Source of the DNA: Rhizobium sp. BK399
GTDB lineage: Bacteria; Pseudomonadota; Alphaproteobacteria; Rhizobiales; Rhizobiaceae
NCBI RefSeq assembly: GCF_014194695.1
Contig: NZ_JACIAH010000001.1
Location: 620,001 to 684,000 of the forward strand
DNA length: 64,000 nucleotides
Direction of reading: 5' to 3'
Position numbers and translations under genes: made by a program. How positions within the stretch are numbered: the stretch's first letter is position 1; every line of letters begins with the position of its first letter. Below are positions 1-8,790 of this stretch, piece by piece. The notes under the pieces were generated by a model. It worked only from the letters and a program-made list of their open reading frames with translations. It was not told where the DNA came from and ran no database searches.

Positions 1-949
1 GTTCGTCGCGGCGGCGCAGGATGCGATTGGCGTCCTCCTCCAACTGCGTCTTGGCGATCTGCAGGCGCTGCAATGCGGCGGCGGCGCGCGCTTCGCCATC
101 GCGCAACTCAGGCAGCTTGAGGCTTGCAATGCCCTGAACCTTGGCGGCCTCCATCTGCATCTGCGCCTTTTCGGCGACGACGACGGTGGCCTGATTGAGC
201 GCGCTGTCGGCATCGGCTTCCGCCTCCTTGGCCTGCACCCAGCGGATATGCAGGAGCAGCGCCTCGCGGGCGCGGATATCCGCCGACAGTGACTTGAAGC
301 GGCTTGCCTGACGGGCCTGACGCTTCAGGCTCTCGATCTGGCTCTCGAGTTGAGAGGTTACGTCGTCAAGGCGTTCGAGATTGCTTTCGGCAGCACGCAG
401 GCGAAGCTCGGCTTCGTGGCGGCGCGAATGCAGGCCTGATATGCCGGCTGCCTCTTCGAGCAATTGGCGGCGGGCCTGCGGCTTGGCCGAAATCAACTCG
501 CCGATCCGCCCCTGCCCGACCATGGACGGCGAACGGGCACCGGTGGAGGCGTCGGCAAAGAGAAGCTGCACGTCCTTGGCACGGCTTTCCTTGCCGTTGA
601 TGCGATAGATCGATCCCTGCTCACGCTCGATGCGGCGCGTAACCTGGATCTCGTCGCTGTCGTTGAAGGCGGCAGGCGCGGTGCGCGCGGCATTGTCGAG
701 ATAAAGCGCGACTTCGGCGGTGTTGCGAGCGGGACGGTTGCCGGAGCCGGAGAAGATGACGTCGTCCATGCCGGACGCCCGCATGTTCTTGTACGAGTTT
801 TCACCCATCACCCAGCGAAGTGCTTCGACGAGGTTCGACTTGCCGCAGCCGTTCGGGCCGACGACACCGGTCAAGCCGCGCTCGATGATGAATTCGGTGG
901 GTTCGACGAAGGACTTGAAGCCGACGACACGAAGCTTGTTGAACTTCAT
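1..949 (-). CDS. smc: Chromosome segregation protein SMC, N-terminal part (cut by window edge)
   Basis: This is the first ~316 codons of the condensin-type SMC ATPase, which compacts and segregates the chromosome. The gene runs off the left edge, so the rest of the coiled coil, hinge and Walker B end are missing. The protein opens with MKFNKLRVVGFKSF, then a Walker A loop GPNGCGKSN near residue 35, and the ATPase lobe continues to about residue 170 (FADASTGARS, then MVGQGRIGELISAKP). After that comes alanine-, glutamate- and arginine-rich coiled coil. The ATG is at 949. The DsbA-like gene lies just upstream on the same strand, with 78 bases between them; smc behind such a gene is a familiar rhizobial order. 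Identification is secure. Confidence 0.95.
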   Translation of the reverse strand, partial: MKFNKLRVVGFKSFVEPTEFIIERGLTGVVGPNGCGKSNLVEALRWVMGENSYKNMRASGMDDVIFSGSGNRPARNTAEVALYLDNAARTAPAAFNDSDEIQVTRRIEREQGSIYRINGKESRAKDVQLLFADASTGARSPSMVGQGRIGELISAKPQARRQLLEEAAGISGLHSRRHEAELRLRAAESNLERLDDVTSQLESQIESLKRQARQASRFKSLSADIRAREALLLHIRWVQAKEAEADADSALNQATVVVAEKAQMQMEAAKVQGIASLKLPELRDGEARAAAALQRLQIAKTQLEEDANRILRRRDE

Positions 950-1027
950 GCCGTATCCCCGCGCCTGATATAGCAAAAGACGGGCGCACGGCTTCGGCCG
1001 TCGCCCGTCGATCGGATACGGTTCAGA

Positions 1028-1720
1028 TTAGAGCAGGCTGTCGATAAGGGCCGACATGGTGTCAACCGTCATGTCTCCAGAATAGCGCTTGCCGTTGATG
1101 AGGAACGTCGGCGTGGCATTGACGCCAAACTCCTTGGAACCCCTTTCCCGCGTTGCGTTCACTTGATCCAGCAGCTTCTGGTTCGTCAAGCACTTCGTGA
1201 AGCTATCCTCAGTAAATCCAGCAAGTTTGGACATCTGAAGCAGTGCACCGCGGCCATCATCTGCAGCCGCCCAGGTCTGCTGCTGCTTGAACAGCATGGC
1301 AACCATCGGGAAATACTGTTCGGCCGTGCTCAATTCTTCCGGCTTGGAAGGATTGCAGCGCGCCAGCATGAAGGCGGCAGCCGCACGCGGATCGAACGGG
1401 AATTCGCGGATGATGAAACGCACCTTGCCGGTATCGACGTACTTCTTCTTGATTTCGTCGAAGGTCGTCGTGTGGAAGTGGGCGCAGTGCGGGCAGGTCA
1501 TCGACATATATTCGACGATCGTGACCGGGGCGTCTTCCTTGCCGAGCGCCATTTCCGGCAGTTCGCCTGGCTTCAGCACGGCAGCCATGTCGACGTCGCC
1601 ATCGGGCTTAGGCACTTCGACAGCGGCCTGTGCGGTGCTGAAAACCGCAAGCGTCGCAGTCGCGGCAGCCACGCCGCCCAGAAGCTGGCGTTTCGTCAGT
1701 TGCATTTCGGAAATCGGCAT
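1028..1720 (-). CDS. Exported DsbA-family thiol:disulfide oxidoreductase
   Basis: A periplasmic thioredoxin-fold disulfide oxidoreductase of the DsbA/DsbG type. The mature part carries the active site TCPHCAHFH in a DAPVTIVEYMS context and a cis-proline loop near the C-terminus (VNATPTFLING). The N-terminus has a basic stretch LTKRQLLGG and a hydrophobic run ending in AQAA, so it is exported; the KR pair resembles but does not fully match a twin-arginine signal. I chose the ATG at 1720 because GGGGAA lies about five bases before it. ATGs at 1732 and 1705 are alternatives, and the reading frame stays open further upstream to 1867. It sits between the DUF721 gene and smc on one strand. It probably oxidises or isomerises envelope proteins; the substrate is unknown. 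Confidence 0.9.
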   Translation of the reverse strand: MPISEMQLTKRQLLGGVAAATATLAVFSTAQAAVEVPKPDGDVDMAAVLKPGELPEMALGKEDAPVTIVEYMSMTCPHCAHFHTTTFDEIKKKYVDTGKVRFIIREFPFDPRAAAAFMLARCNPSKPEELSTAEQYFPMVAMLFKQQQTWAAADDGRGALLQMSKLAGFTEDSFTKCLTNQKLLDQVNATRERGSKEFGVNATPTFLINGKRYSGDMTVDTMSALIDSLL

Positions 1721-1879
1721 GAAGTTCCCCATAAATGAGAGTAGTGGCTGACAGTGCGATATAACGGCTCGATGCCCCGAACAAGGCACGCTTCGCCAAC
1801 TTTCTTCAAAGAATTGTGACCTTGGTTGGACCGCCAGATTAAATTGCGGACAGAATTGCAGGAGCAATACTTGGAAGCG

Positions 1880-2368
1880 CTAGCGCCCGCGCTTTCCCAA
1901 CACGGCCGTTCCAAGACGCTTTACCGCTTCGCGCAGCTTGTCGCCTTCGATCCCTTCCATCATCTCGTCCAGTTTTGCGGCTGCCGCACCCTTTAGCGGC
2001 GGTGGCGTACGGGAGCGCTTGATCGCTTGATAGACAGGTTTCTGGACGATGCGGATCTGGTGAACGGCGGCGAAGCCGAAGAAGCTGTTGACCCGCTGGA
2101 TCAGTTCGCCCTGCGCATGCGTCAGAAACAGGGCGCGAGCGCCCTCGCAGGCGATGGTGAGCACGCCGGGGCGGAAACCGCCGTCATCGTTACCCCTCGC
2201 CCAGGCGATCTTTTCCGGCCGCGTGCAATCGGCGAACTCCTCGCCGGCGATCTCGTCCCACGAGCCGAGCAGCGCGGTGTTGATGCCGGCGCGCTTTGCG
2301 AGCACCGGATCGATCAACCCATTGGTCAATTCGGAGATCTGCTTTTCACCTTTGCGTGGATAACTCAT
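1880..2368 (-). CDS. DUF721 (DciA-like) protein
   Basis: A 162-residue protein of the DUF721 family. Members related to DciA help load the replicative helicase DnaB in bacteria that lack DnaC. The family part runs from about residue 15 to 120 (LIDPVLAKRAGINTALLGSW, then the CxRPEKIxW stretch), followed by a charged, proline-containing tail. The ATG at 2368 is preceded by GAAGGT at suitable spacing; a longer reading frame upstream overlaps mutY and was rejected. It faces mutY across a 94-base divergent gap and is followed by the DsbA-like gene. The family call is confident. A helicase-loading role is inferred from family knowledge, because many short DUF721 proteins are uncharacterised. Confidence 0.8.
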   Translation of the reverse strand: MSYPRKGEKQISELTNGLIDPVLAKRAGINTALLGSWDEIAGEEFADCTRPEKIAWARGNDDGGFRPGVLTIACEGARALFLTHAQGELIQRVNSFFGFAAVHQIRIVQKPVYQAIKRSRTPPPLKGAAAAKLDEMMEGIEGDKLREAVKRLGTAVLGKRGR

Positions 2369-2462
2369 TGAAACCTTCAGATCGCGCTGCGTTCGGGCAC
2401 CACTGCCTTGATCGCGCGGCATTGCTTCGCCAAGTATAGGGCACTTCCCCTCACGACGGCAA

Positions 2463-3557
2463 ATGATGACATCGACGACACTGGACGCGCCCGCCGCCAA
2501 GCCCCTTCTCGACTGGTATGACCGGCACCATCGAGACCTGCCATGGCGCATCTCGCCGCCGATGGCGGCGCGCGGCATCAAGGCCGATCCCTACCATGTC
2601 TGGCTCTCCGAGGTGATGCTGCAGCAAACCACGGTGCCGGCGGTGAAGCCCTACTTCGCCAATTTCCTGGCGCGCTGGCCGACCGTGCGCGACCTTGCCG
2701 ATGCTCCCAGCGAAGACGTCATGGCTGCCTGGGCAGGGCTTGGCTACTACGCGCGCGCCCGCAACCTGAAGAAATGCGCCGAGGCAGTAACGCGCGACCA
2801 CGGCGGCATCTTTCCTGACAGCGAGGACGGACTGAAATCGCTTCCCGGCATCGGCGACTATACGGCTGCAGCGGTGGCGGCGATCGCCTTCAACCGGCAG
2901 GCGGCCGTGATGGACGGCAACGTCGAACGGGTGATCTCGCGGCTCTACGCCATCGCCACGCCTCTGCCCGCAGCCAAACCTGACATGAAGCAGAAGGTGG
3001 CTCTTCTCACCCCAAATGATCGGCCGGGCGACTTCGCGCAGGCGATGATGGATCTCGGCGCGACGATCTGCACGCCGAAGCGACCGGCCTGTTCGCTCTG
3101 TCCCTTCAGGGGATCCTGCGAGGCGCTGCGCCTGCACGATCCCGAACAGTTTCCAGTCAAGGCAGCCAAGAAGGAAAAGCCGATCCGCCAGGGCGCGGCC
3201 TTTATCGCGGTCACGGGGGATGGCGAAATTCTGCTGCGGCGTCGCATCGAGAGCGGCCTTCTTGGCGGCATGACCGAGGTGCCGACGACCCACTGGACGG
3301 CGCGGCAGGACGGCGAGACATCGGCTGACGCGGCACCGTTTCCGGCGGCGTGGGAGCCTTGCGGGACCGTGACCCACGTCTTCACCCATTTCGAGCTCAG
3401 GCTTTCCATCTACCGCGTCGCGATCCCTTCGCGAATTCAAACGGATAACGGTTGGTGGGAGCCGGTTACAAATCTTGACTCGCAGGCGCTGCCGACCGTC
3501 ATGAAAAAAGCAATCACCGCGGCTATTCCGCTCGCGTTCAAACATGCCAAGGATTAA
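2463..3557 (+). CDS. mutY: A/G-specific adenine DNA glycosylase MutY
   Basis: MutY removes adenine mispaired with 8-oxoguanine, preventing GC to TA transversions. All family marks are present: LSEVMLQQT with catalytic Glu50, a helix-hairpin-helix LPGIGDYTAAA at about 127-137, catalytic Asp151 in DGNVERV, and a 4Fe-4S cluster of Cys203, Cys210, Cys213 and Cys219 (spacing x6, x2, x5). A C-terminal NUDIX-like recognition domain runs from about 240 to 350. The 364-residue length is normal. The start is ATG 2463 or the adjacent ATG 2466; no strong Shine-Dalgarno sequence separates them. Three bases after its stop comes the HAD gene, suggesting co-transcription. Confidence 0.96.
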   Translation: MMTSTTLDAPAAKPLLDWYDRHHRDLPWRISPPMAARGIKADPYHVWLSEVMLQQTTVPAVKPYFANFLARWPTVRDLADAPSEDVMAAWAGLGYYARARNLKKCAEAVTRDHGGIFPDSEDGLKSLPGIGDYTAAAVAAIAFNRQAAVMDGNVERVISRLYAIATPLPAAKPDMKQKVALLTPNDRPGDFAQAMMDLGATICTPKRPACSLCPFRGSCEALRLHDPEQFPVKAAKKEKPIRQGAAFIAVTGDGEILLRRRIESGLLGGMTEVPTTHWTARQDGETSADAAPFPAAWEPCGTVTHVFTHFELRLSIYRVAIPSRIQTDNGWWEPVTNLDSQALPTVMKKAITAAIPLAFKHAKD

Positions 3558-3560
3558 TCG

Positions 3561-4169
3561 ATGGCCATCGAGCATATTGTTTTCGACATTGGAAAAGTAC
3601 TCATCCATTACGATCCGAGTATCCCGTTCAGCCGCCTCATCCCCGACGAGACTGAACGCAAGTGGTTTTTCGACAATGTCTGCACCCACGACTGGAACGT
3701 CGAGCAGGACCGTGGCCGCACCTGGACCGATGCCGAAGCCTTGCTGATCGAGGTTCATCCGGACCGCGAGGAGCACATCCGCGCCTTCCGCAAGCACTGG
3801 CACGAAATGGTCTCGCACGCCTACGATGACAGCGTCGCCATCATGGAAGGCCTGATTGACGATGGCCAGGACGTGACGATGCTGACGAACTTCGCGTCCG
3901 ACACCTTCCGCGAGGCGCAAGTCCGCTTCCCGTTCCTGACCAAGCCGCGCGGGGTAACGGTCTCCGGCGACGTCGGTCTCATCAAGCCCGATATTGCGAT
4001 CTACGAAACACACGCCAAGAGCTTCGGCCTCAATCCGGCGGCGACGATCTTCATTGACGACTCCGCCCCCAACGTCGCAGGCGCGAAAGCGGCCGGCTGG
4101 GATGCGGTTCTCTTCACCGGCGCCGACAAGCTGCGCGCCGATCTTACAGCGCGCGGCGTGAGGCTCTGA
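3561..4169 (+). CDS. HAD-superfamily hydrolase (YihX-like phosphatase)
   Basis: A 202-residue haloacid-dehalogenase-fold hydrolase. Motif I is FDIGKVL at residues 8-14: the nucleophile Asp is kept, but the second acidic position is Gly, as in the YihX sugar-phosphate phosphatase group. Motif II is MLTNF, motif III includes the Lys of LIKPDIAIY, and motif IV is IFIDDSAPNV. It starts three bases after mutY and ends two bases before the NTF2-like gene, so the three probably form an operon. Substrate cannot be read from sequence; a small sugar phosphate or house-cleaning substrate is plausible. Confidence 0.85.
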   Translation: MAIEHIVFDIGKVLIHYDPSIPFSRLIPDETERKWFFDNVCTHDWNVEQDRGRTWTDAEALLIEVHPDREEHIRAFRKHWHEMVSHAYDDSVAIMEGLIDDGQDVTMLTNFASDTFREAQVRFPFLTKPRGVTVSGDVGLIKPDIAIYETHAKSFGLNPAATIFIDDSAPNVAGAKAAGWDAVLFTGADKLRADLTARGVRL

Positions 4170-4171
4170 CA

Positions 4172-4537
4172 ATGGCATTCGATCCGGTTGAGGAAATCAA
4201 ACGCTTCCATGGCGCGATCAACGCGCTCGATTTCGATATGATCGAGGACTATTTCGCGGATGACGCGACCTATGCCTCGAATGGCGTGGGCAGCTTGTCC
4301 GGGCGAGCCGAGATCATGGTCGCCTTCCGCAAGTATTTTGACGACTACCCAGACCAGACAGCAATCAACACGCTGGTCGAGAAGGTCAGCCCCTATGCCG
4401 GTCGTGCCGTTTGGTCGGTTCGCGCGACGCACAGCAAGACGGGCAAGCCCTTAGTGCGGGAAGGCGAAGAGACGATCACCTTCAACGAAGACGGTCGCGT
4501 CACCCACGTCGAAGTGACGGACTACCGAGCATTCTGA
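4172..4537 (+). CDS. NTF2-like (SnoaL/ketosteroid-isomerase-fold) protein
   Basis: A 121-residue single-domain NTF2/SnoaL-fold protein. The opening EEIKRFHGAINALDFDMIEDYFADDATY is the typical helix pair leading into the cone-shaped barrel, and WSVRATHSKTGKPLVREGEET fits the later strands (shown here only as key segments). Such proteins bind or isomerise small hydrophobic ligands, or act as accessory domains; nothing points to a substrate. It directly follows the HAD gene. Its last 16 bases overlap the 3' end of the membrane-protein gene on the opposite strand, a tail-to-tail overlap. Confidence 0.8.
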   Translation: MAFDPVEEIKRFHGAINALDFDMIEDYFADDATYASNGVGSLSGRAEIMVAFRKYFDDYPDQTAINTLVEKVSPYAGRAVWSVRATHSKTGKPLVREGEETITFNEDGRVTHVEVTDYRAF

Positions 4538-4992
4538 AAGAACGTCGCCGAGAGATAAAAGGCGAGCACGAAAAAGAGCCACAGGTCGGAAACCATCGCG
4601 ATGGTTCTCGACCTGTTTCTTGCTCGCTCCAGCAGATGCTTGAGACCGGCAAGACCGAAGAACAGGGAACCGATGATCGCGGCAGGGACGATCCACTGCG
4701 GCGCGAAAAGGCTGAGCACGCCAAGCATACCGATTGACAGGTTGCCGAAGCCGATCTCCTGCACCAACGACTGGGCCTTATGATCGGTCACACCAAAGAT
4801 CGTTTCCGCCGTGAACGCCGGATTGATGATCTGTTTCAGACTGGCCATAAGCAATCGCAAGCCGACGCCCCAAAAGACGAACCATTTTCCGATAAGGAAG
4901 ACGAGATTGGCATCCGCATTCCAATGCACTTCGGCGACAACCGAGCCCAACGGCAAAACAAGCATCAGCAACAATATGACCGCAAGATACAT
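4522..4992 (-). CDS. Small multi-pass membrane protein (DUF6790-like)
   Basis: A 156-residue protein with about four hydrophobic segments: an N-terminal helix (MYLAVILLLMLVLPLG), two in the middle (IGKWFVFWGVGLRLLMA and LSIGMLGVLSLFAPQWIVPA) and a C-terminal one (LWLFFVLAFYLSATF). It resembles a family of uncharacterised bacterial membrane proteins that I recall as DUF6790; that name is a recollection, not a search result. The ATG at 4992 has AAGGA about six bases upstream; a longer upstream frame lacks membrane character and was rejected. It overlaps the NTF2-like gene tail to tail by 16 bases. Function unknown. Confidence 0.75.
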   Translation of the reverse strand: MYLAVILLLMLVLPLGSVVAEVHWNADANLVFLIGKWFVFWGVGLRLLMASLKQIINPAFTAETIFGVTDHKAQSLVQEIGFGNLSIGMLGVLSLFAPQWIVPAAIIGSLFFGLAGLKHLLERARNRSRTIAMVSDLWLFFVLAFYLSATFFQNAR

Positions 4993-5071
4993 GGCATTCC
5001 TTGCCTGTTTCGGATCATCAGCAGCCGATACATGACACGGAATTGCACGGCCGCGCGAGCCAAAATGAAGA

Positions 5072-5142
5072 GCGCCCGGGGTGTTGATCCCCGGGCGCCA
5101 GGCCTTCTTCCGTAACTGGAGGTACAAAACACCGGAAGAAGG
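5072..5142 (-). terminator. Two consecutive hairpins downstream of ccrM
   Basis: Reading the minus strand from the ccrM stop, the first inverted repeat has perfect 10-base arms (5133-5142 with 5103-5112) and a 20-base loop. The second has perfect 10-base GC-rich arms (5089-5098 with 5072-5081) and a 7-base loop, followed by a T-containing stretch. They fill most of the 176-base gap between ccrM and the small membrane-protein gene. Termination or mRNA 3'-end protection is the likely role. Only the second looks like an intrinsic terminator, and its U-run is imperfect. Confidence 0.6.
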
Positions 5143-5168
5143 AAGTCTCGATCAGGTCGAGGCGCGCG

Positions 5169-6311
<1,143 letters not shown>

Positions 6312-6342
6312 TCATACACAATTACGCTTTTTACTGTCTGTT

Positions 6343-6363
6343 ATGGTTACTCAGTTTGGTTAC
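6343..6363 (-). promoter_or_regulatory. ccrM: Candidate CtrA-type repeats upstream of ccrM
   Basis: The minus strand carries GTAACCAA and GTAACCAT as direct repeats (shared GTAACCA) whose starts are 13 bases apart, 44-64 bases upstream of the ccrM start. GTAACCAT differs in one base from the CtrA half-site TTAACCAT. ccrM is CtrA-activated in Caulobacter, so the location fits, but no protected-site data are available here. Two further TTAC tetramers (plus strand, 6322 and 6331) lie between these repeats and the gene. Confidence 0.4.
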
Positions 6364-6462
6364 CAAAGCCTGAAGGGATGAGCGATTTCGGGAAAATAAG
6401 TCGCGACAGGCGTCGGCGCCGAAGGAGCGGGGCAGCGGCCGCACGCCCTTCCGGCTGTGTTA

Positions 6463-6816
6463 TTACGCCGCCGCGTCATGCACCTTGCGGCTATCGGCCG
6501 GAGCTTCGGCGCGCTCGTTCATGCCGTAGTCGCGAACGATGTGGCCGATGCGCAGCCGATAGTCCGCGAAGACGCCGTTGCGGCCGGCGTGCTGGGCAGC
6601 TCGGTGTGCCTCCACGTTTCGCCAAGCCTTGACCGCCTCCTCGTCGCGCCAGAAGGACAGCGACAGCAGCTTGCCGCGATTGGTGAGGCTTTCAAAGCGT
6701 TCGATTGAAATGAAGCCGTCGATCTTTTCGAGTTCACCGCGAAGTTCGCCGGCGAGATCGAGATAGGTGTGGCGTTCGCCCATGAAGGGCAGGACTTCGA
6801 AGATAACAGCGATCAT
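6463..6816 (-). CDS. Antibiotic-biosynthesis-monooxygenase (ABM) domain protein
   Basis: A 117-residue protein of the dimeric alpha-beta barrel ABM family. The core is IEKIDGFISIERFESL followed by LLSLSFWRDEEAVKAWRN, then histidines in VEAHRAAQHAGR, a pattern seen in small quinol monooxygenases and heme-degrading relatives. The C-terminal ~20 residues are polar and probably disordered. Its ATG overlaps the stop of the NIPSNAP gene by four bases, so the two are translationally coupled. With the divergent ArsR-type gene they form a likely regulated unit. Substrate unknown. Confidence 0.82.
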   Translation of the reverse strand: MIAVIFEVLPFMGERHTYLDLAGELRGELEKIDGFISIERFESLTNRGKLLSLSFWRDEEAVKAWRNVEAHRAAQHAGRNGVFADYRLRIGHIVRDYGMNERAEAPADSRKVHDAAA

Positions 6817-7142
6817 GGCATCACCAGCTTTGAATGAGGAAGGGAAGCGTTCTTGAGGAAGATACGATCTTCTTTGAGGATGAAACGTTCGCGTTTGGCG
6901 AATTCGTAGTTTTGCCTGCCGAGCGGATCGGCGGCAAGGCGGGCGCGATAAGCTTCGTAGGCGGCGAGGTTTTCAATGTTGTAGACGCCGTAAGCCGTCG
7001 TCGCCGAGCCCTCATGCGGCGCGAAATAGCCGATCAGGTCCGCACCGTTGCGCGGAATTGCCTGCCCCCAGTTGCGAGCGTATTCGGCGAAGGCGTCCCT
7101 CTTGAACGGATCGATTTCATAGCGGATGAAGCAGGTAATCAT
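6813..7142 (-). CDS. NIPSNAP-family protein
   Basis: A 109-residue NIPSNAP-type dimeric alpha-beta barrel protein: MITCFIRYEIDPFKRDAF at the start, then GADLIGYFAPHEGS and a C-terminal ENLAAYEAYRARLAADP segment. The ATG at 7142 has GGAG six bases upstream; in-frame codons further up to 7193 would run through the palindrome and were rejected. The stop overlaps the ABM gene by four bases. Bacterial NIPSNAP proteins are poorly characterised and often sit with small oxidoreductase-like genes. Expression is probably governed by the divergent regulator. Confidence 0.85.
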   Translation of the reverse strand: MITCFIRYEIDPFKRDAFAEYARNWGQAIPRNGADLIGYFAPHEGSATTAYGVYNIENLAAYEAYRARLAADPLGRQNYEFAKRERFILKEDRIFLKNASLPHSKLVMP

Positions 7143-7177
7143 CGTCGTCTCCTTGTTGTCTGGAAGCGGTTTTCGCA

Positions 7178-7195
7178 CATTGTCTGACGACAATG
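7178..7195. promoter_or_regulatory. Perfect palindrome between NIPSNAP and ArsR-type genes
   Basis: CATTGTC-TGAC-GACAATG: perfect 7-base arms with a 4-base centre. It lies 36 bases before the NIPSNAP ATG and 20 before the regulator ATG. Its size and location fit a dimeric winged-helix operator controlling both directions, including autoregulation. Confidence 0.6.
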
Positions 7196-7214
7196 CTTCG
7201 GTTAGGATCGAAGT

Positions 7215-7901
7215 ATGAAGGAAGGACCCGACATAGCCCAGATCGGCGCGCTGATCGGCGATCCAGCGCGCGCCAACATGCTGACGGCGTTGATGGGCGG
7301 CAAGGCGCTAACGGCAACGGAGCTTGCCGCCGCCGGCGGCATTACCGTGCAGACAGCGAGCACGCACCTTGCCAAGCTGGAAGCCGGCAATCTGCTCGCC
7401 CAGCGCAAGCAGGGCCGCCATCGCTACTTCACGCTGGCGGATGACAGTGTCGGCAAGTTCCTGGAGAGCATCATGGGATTTGCGGCCGGGCGCGGTCATT
7501 TGCGCCACAAGCCGGGACCGAAGGAACCGGCCTTGCGCAAGGCGCGCATCTGCTACGATCATCTCGCCGGCGACTACGGCGTACGCATGCTGGACAGCTT
7601 GATTGCTCGTGGCGCGATCGATGCATTCGGTGATGGCCTTGCCGTGACGGAAAGCGGCGAAACCGCGCTCAAGAGTATCGGCATCGACGTCCACGCCCTG
7701 AGATCGTTGCGTCGTCCACTCTGCCGCTCCTGCCTGGATTGGAGCGAGCGACGGGCCCACCTCGCCGGCAGTCTCGGAAAGGCGCTACTTTCGAATTTCC
7801 TCGACAAAGGCTGGGCGCGTCGCACTGCCGAAAGCCGCTCCGTCATCTTCTCACCAGAAGGCGAACGGCAATTTCTTGCCTTGTTTCCTGCCGCCAAATA
7901 G
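7215..7901 (+). CDS. ArsR-type winged-helix regulator with C-terminal extension
   Basis: A 228-residue transcription factor. The first ~90 residues are an ArsR winged helix (IGDPARANMLTALM, then LTATELAAAGGITVQTASTHLAKLEAG, shown as key parts, and a wing QRKQGRHRYFTLA). ArsR proteins are usually about 100 residues, so the remaining ~135 are an extra domain. That part contains ARICYDHLAGDYGVRMLDSL and RRPLCRSCLDWSERRAHLAG, including a CRSC pair that might sense metal or redox state. The ATG has AGGA seven bases upstream. It is transcribed away from the NIPSNAP-ABM pair across a perfect palindrome and probably represses it. The ligand is unknown. Confidence 0.88.
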   Translation: MKEGPDIAQIGALIGDPARANMLTALMGGKALTATELAAAGGITVQTASTHLAKLEAGNLLAQRKQGRHRYFTLADDSVGKFLESIMGFAAGRGHLRHKPGPKEPALRKARICYDHLAGDYGVRMLDSLIARGAIDAFGDGLAVTESGETALKSIGIDVHALRSLRRPLCRSCLDWSERRAHLAGSLGKALLSNFLDKGWARRTAESRSVIFSPEGERQFLALFPAAK

Positions 7902-8023
7902 CCGCGAAAGCGATCGTAAGATCGAAGCCGCCCGTGGCACGCAATCCAGCCATGCCCTGCTGTCGGTTGAGCTTCGCCGAGGCATCGTGTAAAGGGGCAT
8001 CATCCCAAATAAGGCGCAAGTAT

Positions 8024-8713
8024 ATGGACGGCTTCGACCTCATCATCTTCGACTGCGACGGCGTTCTGGTCGACTCGGAAATTATTGCTGCGGATGTCGA
8101 ATCCAAGCTTCTGACCGAAGCGGGCTACCCGATCAGCATCGAGGAAATGGGCGAGCGCTTCGCCGGCATGACCTGGCAGAATATCCTGCTGCAGGTCGAG
8201 CGCGAGGCCAGCATTCCGATTTCCGCATCGCTGCTCGACAAGTCCGAAAAGCTGCTCGATCTGCGTCTGTCCCAGGATGTGCAGGCAATTGCCGGCGTCG
8301 AAGCCGCTCTCTCGCGACTGAAGCTGAAGCGCTGCATCTGCTCGAACTCCAGCAGTGCGCGGCTCGACATGATGCTCGGCAAAGTGGGCCTGAAGCCGCT
8401 CTTTGCGCCGCATATCTTCTCAGCCAAGGATCTCGGTGCCGATCGCGTGAAGCCGAAGCCGGATATCTTCCTGCATGGCGCAAAGCAGATGGGCGTTTCC
8501 ACAGACCGCGTCGTGGTCGTCGAGGACTCCGTCCATGGCGTTCACGCAGCGCGGGCTGCCGGCATGCGCGTCATCGGGTTTACCGGCGCCTCCCATACCT
8601 ATCCGGCACATGCCGACAGGCTGACCGATGCCGGTGCTGAAACCGTCATTTCCCGGATGAGCGATTTGCCCGGCATCGTTGCCGCGCTCGCCGAATGGGA
8701 AGGCGCCCTGTAG
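8024..8713 (+). CDS. HAD-superfamily hydrolase (beta-phosphoglucomutase/phosphoglycolate phosphatase-like)
   Basis: A 229-residue HAD subfamily IA enzyme. Motif I is FDCDGVLVDSE with Asp10 and Asp12, followed by a helical cap domain. Motif II lies at CICSNSSS, motif III at RVKPKPDIF, and motif IV at VVVEDSVHGVHAARAAGM. This pattern matches sugar-phosphate phosphatases and mutases. The ATG at 8024 is preceded by AAGGCG; the longer frame upstream overlaps the ArsR-type gene and was rejected. The 122 bases before it contain no other gene. The substrate cannot be named. Confidence 0.88.
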   Translation: MDGFDLIIFDCDGVLVDSEIIAADVESKLLTEAGYPISIEEMGERFAGMTWQNILLQVEREASIPISASLLDKSEKLLDLRLSQDVQAIAGVEAALSRLKLKRCICSNSSSARLDMMLGKVGLKPLFAPHIFSAKDLGADRVKPKPDIFLHGAKQMGVSTDRVVVVEDSVHGVHAARAAGMRVIGFTGASHTYPAHADRLTDAGAETVISRMSDLPGIVAALAEWEGAL

Positions 8714-8790
8714 AACGCGCGTTCTTGGCGCGACAGAGCGAACCCATTCGGATACCGGAGTGGTAATCGCCGTCTGATGGGGCTGCTCGT

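Noticed and set aside
2451..4178. 575-codon minus-strand frame opposite mutY and the HAD gene
   Set aside because: It spans two well-supported genes on the other strand, and its translation is arginine- and histidine-rich with no recognisable domain.
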